Source: Paracoccus beibuensis
GTDB taxonomy: Bacteria > Pseudomonadota > Alphaproteobacteria > Rhodobacterales > Rhodobacteraceae
Direction: 5' to 3'
Assembly (NCBI RefSeq): GCF_026162625.1
Contig: NZ_JAOTBD010000003.1
Coordinates: forward strand, 124,001-188,000
Length of the DNA: 64,000 bases
Both the position numbers and the translations under genes were made by a program. Positions within the stretch are counted from its first letter, which is position 1; every line of letters starts with the position of its first letter. Below, in pieces: positions 15,660 through 23,577 of the stretch. Under the pieces are notes generated by a model. It had not been told where the DNA came from and did no database searches. It worked only from the letters and a program-made list of their open reading frames with translations.

Positions 15660-16979
15660 TCAGGCGTCAGAGCTTGGCCCCTTTTGCAGGGCTGCCTTCT
15701 CGGCCACCTCACCGTCGATGACGCGGGCGCCGCGATCTTCGGTCAGGTAGCGCCACAGCCACTGCGTCGAGACCAGCACGCGGTTCTGGAAGCCGACCAG
15801 CAGATAAACGTGGATCAGCGCCCAGGCCAGCCAGGCGATCCAGCCGCGCAGCTTGAAGCGGTGGTGGTCGAACACGGCGGCGTGCCGACCGATGATCGCG
15901 GTGTTGCCCCGGCTGCGATAGCGGAACTCGGGCAGGGGGCGGTTGTCGCGGATATGGGCGACCAGGGCGCGGCCAAGATGCCGGCCCTGCTGCTGGGCGA
16001 CCTGCGCCAGGCCAGGCAGGGGGTTCCCCTCGGCGTCCGGGCAGGCCGCCGCGTCGCCCAGAACGAAGACGTTGCTGAAGCCCGGAACAAGAAGACGCGC
16101 GTCGACGACGGCGCGGCCGCCCCGATCGGTTTCCGCCACTTGGGCCGCCAGCGGCGACGGTCGCACCCCGGCGGCCCAGATGATCAGGCCGACATCGATG
16201 CTCTGCCCCGCCATCCGGATCTGCTCGGGGCCGATGTGTTCGACGGGCGTCTTCGTTCTTATCTCGATGCCGCGCCGCGCAAGCCGGTCGCGGGCATAAT
16301 CGGCCATCTCCTCGGGAAAACCGGACAGGATGCGCGGGCCCGCCTCGATCAGCATGATGCGGATCGACGCGGGGTCGATGGTGCGGAACTCTCGCGCCAA
16401 GGTCAGCCGGCCCAGTTCCGAGATCGAGCCGGCAAGTTCGACCCCGGTCGGGCCGGCGCCGATGATCGCGAAAGTCAGAAGCCGGCGTTTCTCTTCGGGG
16501 TCGGTGCAGCGCTCGGCCCGTTCGAAGGCGACCAAAAGCCGCGAGCGGATGCTGCGGGCGTCCTCGATGGTCTTCAGGCCGGGGGCGTGCGCCGCCCAGT
16601 CATCGTGGCCGAAATAGCTGTGCCCCGACCCCGGCGCCAGGACGAGGTGCCGGTACGAGATCACCTCGCCCCCACCCAGCCGCGCCCGGCAGAGCGTGGC
16701 ATCGATCTGCTCGACCTCTCCCAGGATCACCTGCACCGAGCGGTACCGGCGCAGGATCTTGCGCACCGGCTCGGCCACGTCGGCCGCCGACAGCGCGGCC
16801 GTCGCGACCTGGTAGAGCAGCGGCTGGAACAGGTGGTGATTGCGCCGGTCCACGATCATCGTGGGGATCCCGGCGCGACCCAGGGCGCGCCCGACCTCTA
16901 GCCCTGCGAAGCCGCCGCCGATTACCAGCACCTCGGTCGTCCATGTCGCGGTTCCCCCCTGATCCTGTCTGCGGGTCAT
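15660..16979 (-). CDS. ndh: Type II NADH dehydrogenase (NDH-2)
   Basis: This 439-residue FAD enzyme passes electrons from NADH to quinone at the inner membrane without pumping protons. The FAD motif GGGFAGLEVGRALG is at residues 22-35 and the NADH motif IIGAGPTGVELAG near residue 175. The second FAD-binding stretch is VFVLGDAAACPD. A C-terminal amphipathic or membrane segment (GWIAWLAWALIHVYLLVGF) fits membrane attachment. The start at 16979 has GGAAGG upstream; the longer open frame has no better site. A weaker EcfG-like element lies upstream. Confidence 0.9.
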   Translation of the reverse strand: MTRRQDQGGTATWTTEVLVIGGGFAGLEVGRALGRAGIPTMIVDRRNHHLFQPLLYQVATAALSAADVAEPVRKILRRYRSVQVILGEVEQIDATLCRARLGGGEVISYRHLVLAPGSGHSYFGHDDWAAHAPGLKTIEDARSIRSRLLVAFERAERCTDPEEKRRLLTFAIIGAGPTGVELAGSISELGRLTLAREFRTIDPASIRIMLIEAGPRILSGFPEEMADYARDRLARRGIEIRTKTPVEHIGPEQIRMAGQSIDVGLIIWAAGVRPSPLAAQVAETDRGGRAVVDARLLVPGFSNVFVLGDAAACPDAEGNPLPGLAQVAQQQGRHLGRALVAHIRDNRPLPEFRYRSRGNTAIIGRHAAVFDHHRFKLRGWIAWLAWALIHVYLLVGFQNRVLVSTQWLWRYLTEDRGARVIDGEVAEKAALQKGPSSDA

Positions 16980-17035
16980 CGATTTGCCTTCCGCCTTGCG
17001 TCCGCCCGCCGACGGGCCGTGTCTTCCCCTACCCA

Positions 17036-17060
17036 AGCGCCCGGATGCGACGAATGTTCC
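17036..17060 (-). promoter_or_regulatory. Weak EcfG-like promoter for ndh
   Basis: On the minus strand GGAAC (17060-17056), 16 bases, then CGCT (17039-17036). The -10 differs from CGTT at one base, so this is the least certain of the set. Confidence 0.4.
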
Positions 17061-17151
17061 GACATCCCGCCGTCGAAGCCGATGGTTGCACCGGAAAACA
17101 TGCCGCAGCAGGCGGTTGCGGAAATGCGCCGACAGGATGCGGCCCGGGCGT

Positions 17152-17176
17152 GGAACCCGATGCGGCAGGATTTGTT
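17152..17176 (+). promoter_or_regulatory. EcfG-type promoter for the MscS gene
   Basis: GGAAC (17152-17156), 16 bases, then TGTT (17173-17176). A start near 17183 would give a short leader to the gene at 17219. Confidence 0.55.
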
Positions 17177-17218
17177 CGACCCGCGAGGCTTTCAGCCCGA
17201 CACGATGACGGAGATTGC

Positions 17219-18286
17219 ATGACCCTCTGGACCGAGACCGCCCTCGTCTTCGCCCTTTCGCTTGTCCTTGCCTGGATCGCCTGGCTGCTGATCCAGCGCC
17301 TGGCGCTGCGCCTTCTTTCGGGCCGGGGCGTCTTCTGGCGACCGCTTCTGGCGCGGACCCGCGGCGCCGTGCAGCTTGCGCTGATCATCGTCGCGGTGTC
17401 TGTTGCATCCAATGCAGCGCCGCTTCCCGCGCCGGAAACGCGGCTGCTGCGCCACCTGCTGCTGCTGGCCTTCATTGCTTGCGTGACGATGGTGTTCCGC
17501 GCCGCGCTGGACATCTGGATGGCGCTGCACCTGCGCCGGTTCCGGTTGGATGTCGAGGATAACCTGACCGCTCGCAAGCACGTGACCCAGACCCGCATCC
17601 TGCATCGCGTGGGCGACGTGCTGATCATCGCCATCGGCATCAGCGCCGCGCTGATGACCGTCGACGGCGTCAGGCAATACGGCGTCAGCCTGCTGGCCTC
17701 GGCCGGGGCGGCGGGCATCGTCGTCGGCCTGGCGCTGCAGCCCGTCCTGCGCAACCTTCTGGCGGGCATCCAGCTGGCGCTGACGCAGCCCATCCGCATC
17801 GACGACGCGGTGATCGTCGAAGGCGAATGGGGCAATGTCGAGGAGATCACCGCGACCTATGTCGTCGTCAGGGCTTGGGACAAGCGGCGGCTGATCGTGC
17901 CGCTGAACTATTTCATGGAGACACCGTTCCAGAACTGGACCCGCAGCGATGCGACGCTGATCGGCGTCGTGATGCTCTACGTGGACTACGACGTCTCGAT
18001 CCCCAACCTGCGGGCCGAGGCCGAGCGGATCGTCCGCGCCTCGGCCCTGTGGAACGGAGAAACCTTCGTGCTGCAGGTAACCGATTTCCGCGAGAGGGTC
18101 GTCGAGGTCCGCGTGCTGGCCAGCGCCCGCAACGCCGGCCGCGCCTTTGACCTGCGCTGCGAGATCCGCGAACGCCTGCTTGCCTACCTGCAGGCCGACC
18201 AGAAGGGCGCGCTGCCCCGCACGCGCGCCAGCGTCGAGATGGAACCTGCGGCTTCGTCGGCCGGGTTGCTGTCGGCTGATGGATGA
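17219..18286 (+). CDS. MscS family mechanosensitive ion channel
   Basis: This 355-residue inner-membrane protein has four predicted membrane segments. The last is the MscS pore helix (GAAGIVVGLALQPVLRNLLA, Gly/Ala rich), followed directly by the beta domain with the conserved PIRIDDAVIVEGEWGNVEEI and PLNYFMETPFQNWTR stretches. Such channels release solutes on hypo-osmotic shock. The start at 17219 has weak ribosome-binding potential (GGAG about 8 bases upstream). An EcfG-type promoter precedes it, consistent with osmotic stress control. Confidence 0.9.
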   Translation: MTLWTETALVFALSLVLAWIAWLLIQRLALRLLSGRGVFWRPLLARTRGAVQLALIIVAVSVASNAAPLPAPETRLLRHLLLLAFIACVTMVFRAALDIWMALHLRRFRLDVEDNLTARKHVTQTRILHRVGDVLIIAIGISAALMTVDGVRQYGVSLLASAGAAGIVVGLALQPVLRNLLAGIQLALTQPIRIDDAVIVEGEWGNVEEITATYVVVRAWDKRRLIVPLNYFMETPFQNWTRSDATLIGVVMLYVDYDVSIPNLRAEAERIVRASALWNGETFVLQVTDFRERVVEVRVLASARNAGRAFDLRCEIRERLLAYLQADQKGALPRTRASVEMEPAASSAGLLSADG

Positions 18287-18691
18287 ACTGCGGCGGTCAC
18301 CTCGAATGGTGCGCTGCCGGTTGCAAGTGGCCGGCGCTTTCCTAGGGAGAGCGGAGCGTCAGCAAGTGTCGTCAAAGCGGGTCGACACCATGGGGCGTCA
18401 GGAGTGAGAGCCTGCGTCCAGCACCGAAGCGGCCCGAGAATTGCAAGTCTCTGCTTCTGGCAGATCTGGGGAGAAAATCGCTCACCTGCGGAAGCTCCGA
18501 CTGACGACGCTGCATCGACGTGAGGACAGGAATTTTCCCCTCGATCATCACCATGTGATGGCGGCATGTTCCGGACGTTACCCGTTCAGGGCAGGGCAGG
18601 GCAGGGCAGGGCAGGGCGCGATGCGGCTGTCGCGCCTGATGGGGCTGCCGGACCTCATCCCTCATGGTCCCTGATGGGCATGGAACCGCCC
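18287..18691. other. Non-coding gap between convergent genes
   Basis: About 400 bases between the MscS gene and the ferritin-like operon. Open frames on both strands are Pro/Arg/Ser-rich shadows without start signals. The only structures seen are the CAGGG array and the terminator at its right end. It may be decayed coding sequence, but nothing is recognisable. Confidence 0.5.
18587..18616. repeat. Six perfect copies of CAGGG
   Basis: Six uninterrupted identical pentamers lie in non-coding DNA between convergent genes. Confidence 0.9.
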
Positions 18692-18721
18692 GATACGAAA
18701 CCGGCGCCCATCAGGCGCCGG
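18692..18721 (-). terminator. Terminator of the ferritin-like operon
   Basis: A perfect 8-bp stem (CCGGCGCC / GGCGCCGG) with a 5-base loop lies 22 bases past the stop at 18744. On the minus strand it is followed by a short T-rich tail (TTTCGTAT). Confidence 0.7.
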
Positions 18722-18743
18722 CATGGTCGTCGGGGCAACTGGA

Positions 18744-19193
18744 TCAGAGGGCTTCCGCCGTCCGCTCCATCCATTCGCGGTGCCGGCGTTCGTCGGCCAA
18801 GGCCTTCTCGAAGAAGCTCCGCGACTTTGGGATCGCGTCGCGGTGGGCGGCTGCACGGTCATAGGCGGTGACCGTGTCGTCCTCGTTGGTCTTCATCGCC
18901 TTGAGAATGGCACCGTCGCCCATCAATCCGGCCAGCGTCACCTTGCCGGTGGTCAGCATCTGCTTCATGTCGCCTTCCAGCGGCGCCTCGGCACCCGTTT
19001 CGGCAGCCATCTCGTTCAGCACCTCGAGGTGCCGCAGGTGGTCCTGACGAAAGTTCTCGATCTGGCTGGCGATGGTGGTGTCGGACAGCTTCTCGATTGT
19101 CGTCTCGTAGGCCGCGATGGCGTCGCGTTCCAGCAGGATCAGGTTCTTGACGAGGTCCTGGATCGTGTCTTCGGTTCCCACGGTCGTTGCCAT
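18744..19193 (-). CDS. Ferritin-like four-helix protein (DUF2383/PA2169-like)
   Basis: This 149-residue all-helical protein has two repeated Glu/His-rich helix pairs (ERDAIAAYETTIEKL and FRQDHLRHLEVLNEM; ALADERRHREWMERTAEAL at the C-terminus). That is the pattern of ferritin-like four-helix bundles such as the DUF2383/PA2169 family, where Glu and His can hold a di-metal site. Whether metal is bound cannot be read from sequence alone. The start at 19193 is 13 bases after the preceding small gene, and the gene closes a three-gene operon under an EcfG-type promoter. Confidence 0.8.
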   Translation of the reverse strand: MATTVGTEDTIQDLVKNLILLERDAIAAYETTIEKLSDTTIASQIENFRQDHLRHLEVLNEMAAETGAEAPLEGDMKQMLTTGKVTLAGLMGDGAILKAMKTNEDDTVTAYDRAAAHRDAIPKSRSFFEKALADERRHREWMERTAEAL

Positions 19194-19206
19194 GTCGGGC
19201 GCTCCT

Positions 19207-19404
19207 TTACTTGTTGGTCCGTCCGCGCTGAGAGGGATCAATCCCCCCTTGCGGCGTGGTGTCATTGGCGATGTCGCCGGTGAAGGTGTTCTCGCCCTCG
19301 ATCGGCGGGTCCTTGCGGGTCGCGCCTTTGGACCGTCCGATGCCCGGATCCTCGCGAAGGTCCTTGTCGGACGGGTCGGTCGTCTTCGGATGCTTGTTGC
19401 TCAT
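19207..19404 (-). CDS. Small hydrophilic protein, function unknown
   Basis: This 65-residue protein is rich in Lys, Asp, Gly and Thr with no hydrophobic core, so it is probably intrinsically disordered. Its start overlaps the stop of the preceding small gene (ATGA), and it is followed at 13 bases by the ferritin-like gene, which supports a real coupled gene. I do not recognise a family. Disordered, stress-induced proteins of this type are sometimes desiccation protectants, but that is only a guess here. Confidence 0.75.
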   Translation of the reverse strand: MSNKHPKTTDPSDKDLREDPGIGRSKGATRKDPPIEGENTFTGDIANDTTPQGGIDPSQRGRTNK

Positions 19405-19697
19405 GCCTCGTCCTCCCGTTCGCTCGGGCGTTCGTCTGCCAGCTTGTCCTTGTCGGCGGCAGCGCCAGGTTCGCCGCGACCGGGACCATGGTTGTCCACG
19501 TTCGCATGACCCTGTTCGTTCTGGACATGGGCTGAATCCAGCCCGCGCTGGTCGGAATGTTGCGAGGTGTCGCGGTTCGTCAGGGCTTCCTCGGGCAGAC
19601 GGGTGCCGGGGTCGGCGGGGGTAAGCCCGCCGGTGCCGTCGCCCTTGCCTTGGTCCTGCTGTCCAGGGCCGAAGCCCTTCTTGTCTGCATGTGCCAT
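19401..19697 (-). CDS. Small disordered hydrophilic protein, function unknown
   Basis: This 98-residue protein is rich in Gly, Asp, Gln, Asn and charged residues, without hydrophobic segments, Cys or repeats. The start at 19697 has AAAGGAGG upstream, one of the best ribosome-binding sites in the window. It is the first gene of a three-gene operon (two disordered small proteins, then a ferritin-like protein) preceded by an EcfG-type promoter. The composition recalls hydrophilin or LEA-like stress proteins; no family is recognised. Confidence 0.78.
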   Translation of the reverse strand: MAHADKKGFGPGQQDQGKGDGTGGLTPADPGTRLPEEALTNRDTSQHSDQRGLDSAHVQNEQGHANVDNHGPGRGEPGAAADKDKLADERPSEREDEA

Positions 19698-19724
19698 TGT
19701 GTCCTCCTTTCGGAATGGGTCAAG

Positions 19725-19749
19725 AACCGGCGGGGCGCGCCGATGTTCC
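19725..19749 (-). promoter_or_regulatory. EcfG-type promoter
   Basis: On the minus strand GGAAC (19749-19745), 16 bases, then GGTT (19728-19725). It precedes the gene starting at 19697 by about 28 bases. Confidence 0.7.
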
Positions 19750-19753
19750 CGCG

Positions 19754-20923
19754 TCAGGGGGTCAGTACGACCTTGGTCCACTCGTCCTGGCTGTCGTGGA
19801 AGTTGCGATAGCCGAGCGCGGCTTCCTCGAGCGGCAGGCGGTGAGAGATCAGGAAGGTCGTGTCGATCTCTCCCTCCATGATCCGGTGCAGAAGCTCCTT
19901 GGTGTAGCGCTGGACATGGGTCTGGCCGGTGCGGATCTGCAGGCCCTTTTCCATCAGCGCCCCCAGCGGGAACTTGTCGGCCATGCCGCCATAGACGCCG
20001 GGCACCGACACGCGCCCGCCCTTGCGTACCGCCATCAGCGCCATGCGCAGCGCATGCGCGCTGTCGGCGCCGATGCCGATCCTCTGCTTGGCGGAATCCA
20101 GCAGGTTGTCGGGCGCGAAACCGTGGCTTTCCATGCCAACGGCGTCGATCACCGCGTCGGGGCCAAGCCCGCCCGACATCTCCATCAAGGCTTCCAGGAC
20201 GTGGGTCTGCTTGAAGTCGATGACCTCTGCCCCCAGGCGGCGCGCAAGTTCGAGACGGTGCGGATAATGATCGATGGCGATGACCTTGCCCGCGCCCATC
20301 AGCAGCGCCGACTGGACCGCAAAGAGGCCCACCGGACCGCAGCCCCAGACCGCGACGGTGTCGCCGGGCTGGATGTCGCAGTTTTCGGCCGCCATCCAGC
20401 CGGTGGGCAGGATGTCGGACAGGAACAGCACCTGTTCGTCCGGGACGCCGTCGGGAACGACGATCGGGCCCACGTCGGAAAACGGCACGCGGACATATTC
20501 GGCCTGTCCGCCCGGATAACCGCCCGTCAGGTGCGAATATCCGAAAAGCCCGCTCATGGCGTGGCCATAGAGCATCTCGGATGCGTCCTGCTTTTCGACC
20601 GGGTTCGAATTGTCGCAGGCGGAATAGAGGCTTGCCTTGCAGAAGAAGCAGCTGCCGCAACTGATCGTGAAGGGCACCACGACGCGCTGGCCCTTCTGCA
20701 GGGTCGACTTCGGACCCGTCTCGACGACGCGGCCCATGAACTCGTGGCCCAGGATGTCGCCCTTGGCGACGCCGGGAATGACGGCGTCGTAAAGGTGCAG
20801 GTCCGACCCGCAGATCGCGGTCGAGGTCACCTCTATGATCGCGTCGCGGGGGTTGACGATTTCGGGGTCGGGGGCGTTTTCGACCCGGACATCATGCTTG
20901 CCGTGCCAGGTGAGTGCGCGCAT
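19754..20923 (-). CDS. Zinc-dependent alcohol/formaldehyde dehydrogenase-like MDR
   Basis: This 389-residue enzyme has a catalytic-zinc motif (AICGSDLHLYDA) and GHEFMGRV. The four-Cys structural zinc lobe is CGSCFFCKASLYSACDN. The Rossmann motif is VWGCGPVGLFAVQSALLMGA. The length and the inserted region around residues 112-135 match the glutathione-independent formaldehyde dehydrogenase/threonine dehydrogenase branch. The start overlaps the upstream SRPBCC stop (TGATG). It probably detoxifies aldehydes or oxidises alcohols under stress; the exact substrate is unknown. Confidence 0.9.
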   Translation of the reverse strand: MRALTWHGKHDVRVENAPDPEIVNPRDAIIEVTSTAICGSDLHLYDAVIPGVAKGDILGHEFMGRVVETGPKSTLQKGQRVVVPFTISCGSCFFCKASLYSACDNSNPVEKQDASEMLYGHAMSGLFGYSHLTGGYPGGQAEYVRVPFSDVGPIVVPDGVPDEQVLFLSDILPTGWMAAENCDIQPGDTVAVWGCGPVGLFAVQSALLMGAGKVIAIDHYPHRLELARRLGAEVIDFKQTHVLEALMEMSGGLGPDAVIDAVGMESHGFAPDNLLDSAKQRIGIGADSAHALRMALMAVRKGGRVSVPGVYGGMADKFPLGALMEKGLQIRTGQTHVQRYTKELLHRIMEGEIDTTFLISHRLPLEEAALGYRNFHDSQDEWTKVVLTP

Positions 20924-21540
20924 CAGGCGTTCCTTTGATTGGCGTTTGTTGCGATCTCGCCGGTTTCCAGCAGCATCTTCAGCCGCTTCAGCTCGTGCCG
21001 GCCGCGGGTGCGGGGATCGACCCGGCGCAGCTTGGCAGCCCATTGGCCGGCCACGCCCCAATGCGGGCGCCAGGCCACATGGGCCTCGACCTCGGTGCCG
21101 CGGCCCGCGGGGGCGTCGCGCAGTTGCACCTTGGCCTCGATGTCGAAATCCGAACCTTCGACCGACCGCCAGGCCAGCGCCTCGCCCGGGCGATCCTCGA
21201 CCAGACGCGTGCGGACGCGGGCGTCACCGCCGGGGGTGGCGATGACCCACGTCATCTCGTCCCCGGGGCCGCGTTCGACCGCGCGGAGGTCCTGCATGAA
21301 CCGCACCAACTGTTCGGGGTCGTGCCACACCGCGTGGATGCGGTCGCGCGGCGCGTCGATGGTCACGGTGCGCCCCGCGACGACATAACGGCCAAACCGC
21401 GACTGCTTGGCCGTCCGTCCCGGCGCACTGTCAGGCGGCCGGTCCTTTGCTTCGTTCATCATCCGCGTGATGGCGGCCGCGCCGATGGCAAGTGCGGCCA
21501 GCCCGGTGATCGTCACGATGTCAGTCTTGCGTCTGTGCAT
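20923..21540 (-). CDS. Membrane-anchored SRPBCC (polyketide cyclase-like) protein
   Basis: This 205-residue protein begins with an N-terminal hydrophobic anchor (residues 8-25, DIVTITGLAALAIGAAAI). A START/SRPBCC helix-grip domain follows, beginning at about VVAGRTVTIDAPRDRIHAVW and including a PEQLVRFMQDLRAV loop. Such folds bind hydrophobic ligands; no catalytic residue is predictable. GGAG precedes the start at 21540. It is the first gene of a two-gene unit with the dehydrogenase, controlled by one of two divergent EcfG-type promoters. Confidence 0.85.
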   Translation of the reverse strand: MHRRKTDIVTITGLAALAIGAAAITRMMNEAKDRPPDSAPGRTAKQSRFGRYVVAGRTVTIDAPRDRIHAVWHDPEQLVRFMQDLRAVERGPGDEMTWVIATPGGDARVRTRLVEDRPGEALAWRSVEGSDFDIEAKVQLRDAPAGRGTEVEAHVAWRPHWGVAGQWAAKLRRVDPRTRGRHELKRLKMLLETGEIATNANQRNA

Positions 21541-21609
21541 GATGGCTCCGGGGTTGTTCTGAAGATGCCGGGCCGTCGGCCCCTTGGCATCGGGCGGGGA
21601 GGTGTCACC

Positions 21610-21634
21610 AACCGCAAAGCCGCGCAGTTGTTCC
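21610..21634 (-). promoter_or_regulatory. EcfG-type promoter (minus)
   Basis: On the minus strand GGAAC (21634-21630), 16 bases, then GGTT (21613-21610). It serves the SRPBCC-dehydrogenase unit. Confidence 0.7.
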
Positions 21635-21642
21635 CCGCCCCG

Positions 21643-21667
21643 GGAACATGCGGCCGGGTCGCCGGTT
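21643..21667 (+). promoter_or_regulatory. EcfG-type promoter (plus)
   Basis: GGAAC (21643-21647), 16 bases, then GGTT (21664-21667). Its -35 is back to back with the minus-strand promoter, 8 bases apart. Confidence 0.7.
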
Positions 21668-21718
21668 CATCCCGCAGACACGCCGCCCACCAACGGGCGG
21701 CCAGTGAAGGAGCGTAGA

Positions 21719-22708
21719 ATGCACCATGCGCAAAGCCCCCGCGTCGTCGTGATCACCGGCGCCTCCAGCGGCATCGGCGAGGCCACGGCCGAGGCGTTTG
21801 CCGCCGAACGGGCGATCCTCGTCCTTGCGGCGCGCGACCTGGACGCGACCGAAGCCGTCGCCCGCCGCTGCCGCGCCAAAGGCGCCGCCGCGCTGGCGGT
21901 CCAGGTCGACATCGCCGAGATCGACCATGTCCGCGCGCTGGCCGAGGCCGCCTGCGACTTCGGCGGCGGGATCGACGTCTGGGTCAGCAACCCGGGCGTC
22001 GGGGCCGTCGGCCGCTATGACCAAGTCCCGATGGAGGCGCACGAGCGTGTCATCCGCACCAATCTGATCGGCCACATGAACGAGGCGCATGCCGCCCTGC
22101 CGATCTTTCGTGCGCAGGGGCAGGGGGTCTTCGTCAACGTGATCTCGCTTGGCGGATTTGCCTCGACGCCCTTCGCCGCGGCCTACGGGGCCAGCAAGTT
22201 CGGCCTTCGCGGCTTTTCCGAGGCCTTGCGTGGCGAGTTGCAGGACCAACCCGGCATCCATGTCTGCGACATCTATCCGTCCTTCGTGGATACGCCCGGG
22301 ATCGGCCACGGCGCGAACTATACCGGCCGCCGCCTGTCGGCACCCCCGCCGCTGCTGGACGCGCGGCGCGTGGCCCGCGCCATCTGCCGCGTCGCTGACC
22401 GGCCAAGGGCCACCACCATGGTCGGCGCCGTCACCGCGCTGGTGCGCGTCGGCCACGCGATCTCTCCGCAGCTGAGCACGCACCTGATGGGCGGCTTTCT
22501 GCGGGGCTATTTCGCGCGCGCGCCACGGTCGGCAATTTCCGACGGGAATCTGCACGAGCCGCCAAGGATCGCGGGCGGCATCGACGGGGGGTTGCGCACC
22601 AGCGGGAACGACGTGACGAAGACCATGGTCAGACTGGCGGTTTTCGGCGGCGCCACTGTCCTTTTGGGCCGGATGCTGACCCGGTCGGACCGCGGGCGGC
22701 GGCGCTGA
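21719..22708 (+). CDS. SDR family oxidoreductase with C-terminal extension
   Basis: This 329-residue classical SDR has TGASSGIG, SNPGVG in the place of NNAG, and the catalytic YGASKFGLRGF. A C-terminal extension of about 80 residues ends in a short hydrophobic stretch and an Arg-rich tail (residues 300-329), which could attach it to the membrane. AAGGAG precedes the start. It is transcribed from the plus-strand EcfG-type promoter. Proteins of this length and layout are common stress-linked SDRs; the substrate is not known. Confidence 0.87.
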   Translation: MHHAQSPRVVVITGASSGIGEATAEAFAAERAILVLAARDLDATEAVARRCRAKGAAALAVQVDIAEIDHVRALAEAACDFGGGIDVWVSNPGVGAVGRYDQVPMEAHERVIRTNLIGHMNEAHAALPIFRAQGQGVFVNVISLGGFASTPFAAAYGASKFGLRGFSEALRGELQDQPGIHVCDIYPSFVDTPGIGHGANYTGRRLSAPPPLLDARRVARAICRVADRPRATTMVGAVTALVRVGHAISPQLSTHLMGGFLRGYFARAPRSAISDGNLHEPPRIAGGIDGGLRTSGNDVTKTMVRLAVFGGATVLLGRMLTRSDRGRRR

Positions 22709-22724
22709 CAGCCGGCCTGCGGGC

Positions 22725-22877
22725 CTAGTTGCGTGGCAGGGCCTGCAACGCCAGGCGCAGCCGCGCGACAAGGGCACGAACCTCTTCTGACAGCGGCATC
22801 TGCTGAAGACTCTGCCGCAGCGGTGCGAATTCGCGCTGAAGATCGCGCACGCCGGCGTCTTGGTCGCTGTTCGTCAT
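22725..22877 (-). CDS. Small NepR-like protein (copy 1)
   Basis: This 50-residue helical protein shares PLSEEVRALVARLRLAL (residues 28-44) with the divergent small gene at 23030. The spacing of hydrophobic residues around P-L-S-x-E-V-R-x-L recalls the NepR anti-sigma core (P-hydrophobic-P-[DN]-x-x-x-x-L-L). Given the EcfG-like sigma gene 2 kb away, an anti-sigma role is a reasonable but unproven guess. The start at 22877 has AGAGG upstream. It runs convergent to the SDR gene. Alternatively it is simply a short stress peptide. Confidence 0.6.
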   Translation of the reverse strand: MTNSDQDAGVRDLQREFAPLRQSLQQMPLSEEVRALVARLRLALQALPRN

Positions 22878-23029
22878 GTTTTCGGACCTCTGCAGGACGG
22901 TTTGCACGGATCTTGTTGCCTTGCGACTGCGGCCACTTTTCCACTGGTTCAAATGGTCGCAGCCGTCGAGGGATCGTATTTTCCAGAAATTGACTTATGT
23001 TAGTCGAGTTGTTGGCCCAAGGGTGTTGA

Positions 23030-23233
23030 ATGGTGGGTAAACCGGTGGACGAGGAGAGGCGCCTGAACAAGGCGCTTTGCGAGATGCAGGCGGATGTCGC
23101 GATGACGCCGCTGTCGGACGAGGTTCGCGCCTTGGCTGCGCGACTGGCCGAGGCCCTGCAACAGGCCGAGGCGCCAGGGTTCGCCCCGCCCAAGGCATCG
23201 GATGGATTGAAGGATGAAGAGGGTCACGCCTAG
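23030..23233 (+). CDS. Small NepR-like protein (copy 2)
   Basis: This 67-residue protein contains LNKALCEMQADVAM then PLSDEVRALAARLAEAL (residues 27-43), matching copy 1 in the second half. The hydrophobic pattern aligns with NepR, an unstructured-tailed two-helix inhibitor of EcfG. A charged tail follows. AAGGG lies 8 bases before the ATG. It is divergent from copy 1 and its stop overlaps, tail to tail, the next minus-strand gene. No EcfG-type element is visible in the 150-base spacer between the two copies. Confidence 0.6.
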   Translation: MVGKPVDEERRLNKALCEMQADVAMTPLSDEVRALAARLAEALQQAEAPGFAPPKASDGLKDEEGHA

Positions 23234-23553
23234 ACCAGTGCCCAGATCCCTAGAAGGATCACCAGGACCAGCAGCACGACCGGCCACAGCCACCCGGTCC
23301 CGCTCGGGGCTTGGACGTTCTGCGTCTCTCGTCCGGCCCGTTCCTCTCGGCGGCGCTGGTCGCTTGCTGCGACATGCGCCTCGGCAGGGGTGACCGGGGT
23401 GCCCCCGGCCTCGGCATCGGTGCCAAGGGGCGAGGCGGCAGGGTCGGGATAGTCGACCTTGTCGGCCGCCGCGCCGCGGTCGATCTCTCGCCGCAGCATG
23501 TCGGGGTTGTCGGGCGCACCGCCGCGGTCGGTCGGAGGAGGGTCCTTGCTCAT
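23230..23553 (-). CDS. C-tail-anchored small membrane protein, function unknown
   Basis: This 107-residue protein has a disordered, charged N-terminal part (residues 1-85) and a single hydrophobic C-terminal helix (WLWPVVLLVLVILLGIWAL). It is a tail-anchored layout with the N-terminus most likely in the cytoplasm. AAAGGAAT precedes the start at 23553. It is the third gene of an apparent operon (SDR - small protein - this gene) transcribed from the EcfG-type promoter at 24703-24727. No family is recognised. Confidence 0.8.
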   Translation of the reverse strand: MSKDPPPTDRGGAPDNPDMLRREIDRGAAADKVDYPDPAASPLGTDAEAGGTPVTPAEAHVAASDQRRREERAGRETQNVQAPSGTGWLWPVVLLVLVILLGIWALV

Positions 23554-23577
23554 GTGATATTCCTTTGCTTCGCACCA

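Noticed and set aside
17082-17222. Small plus-strand open frame overlapping the MscS start by ATGA
   Set aside because: It has no ribosome-binding site and mixed third-position base use, and an EcfG-type promoter for the MscS gene lies inside it.
18184-18567. 127-residue minus-strand open frame
   Set aside because: It overlaps the end of the MscS gene, lacks a start signal and has no recognisable protein features.
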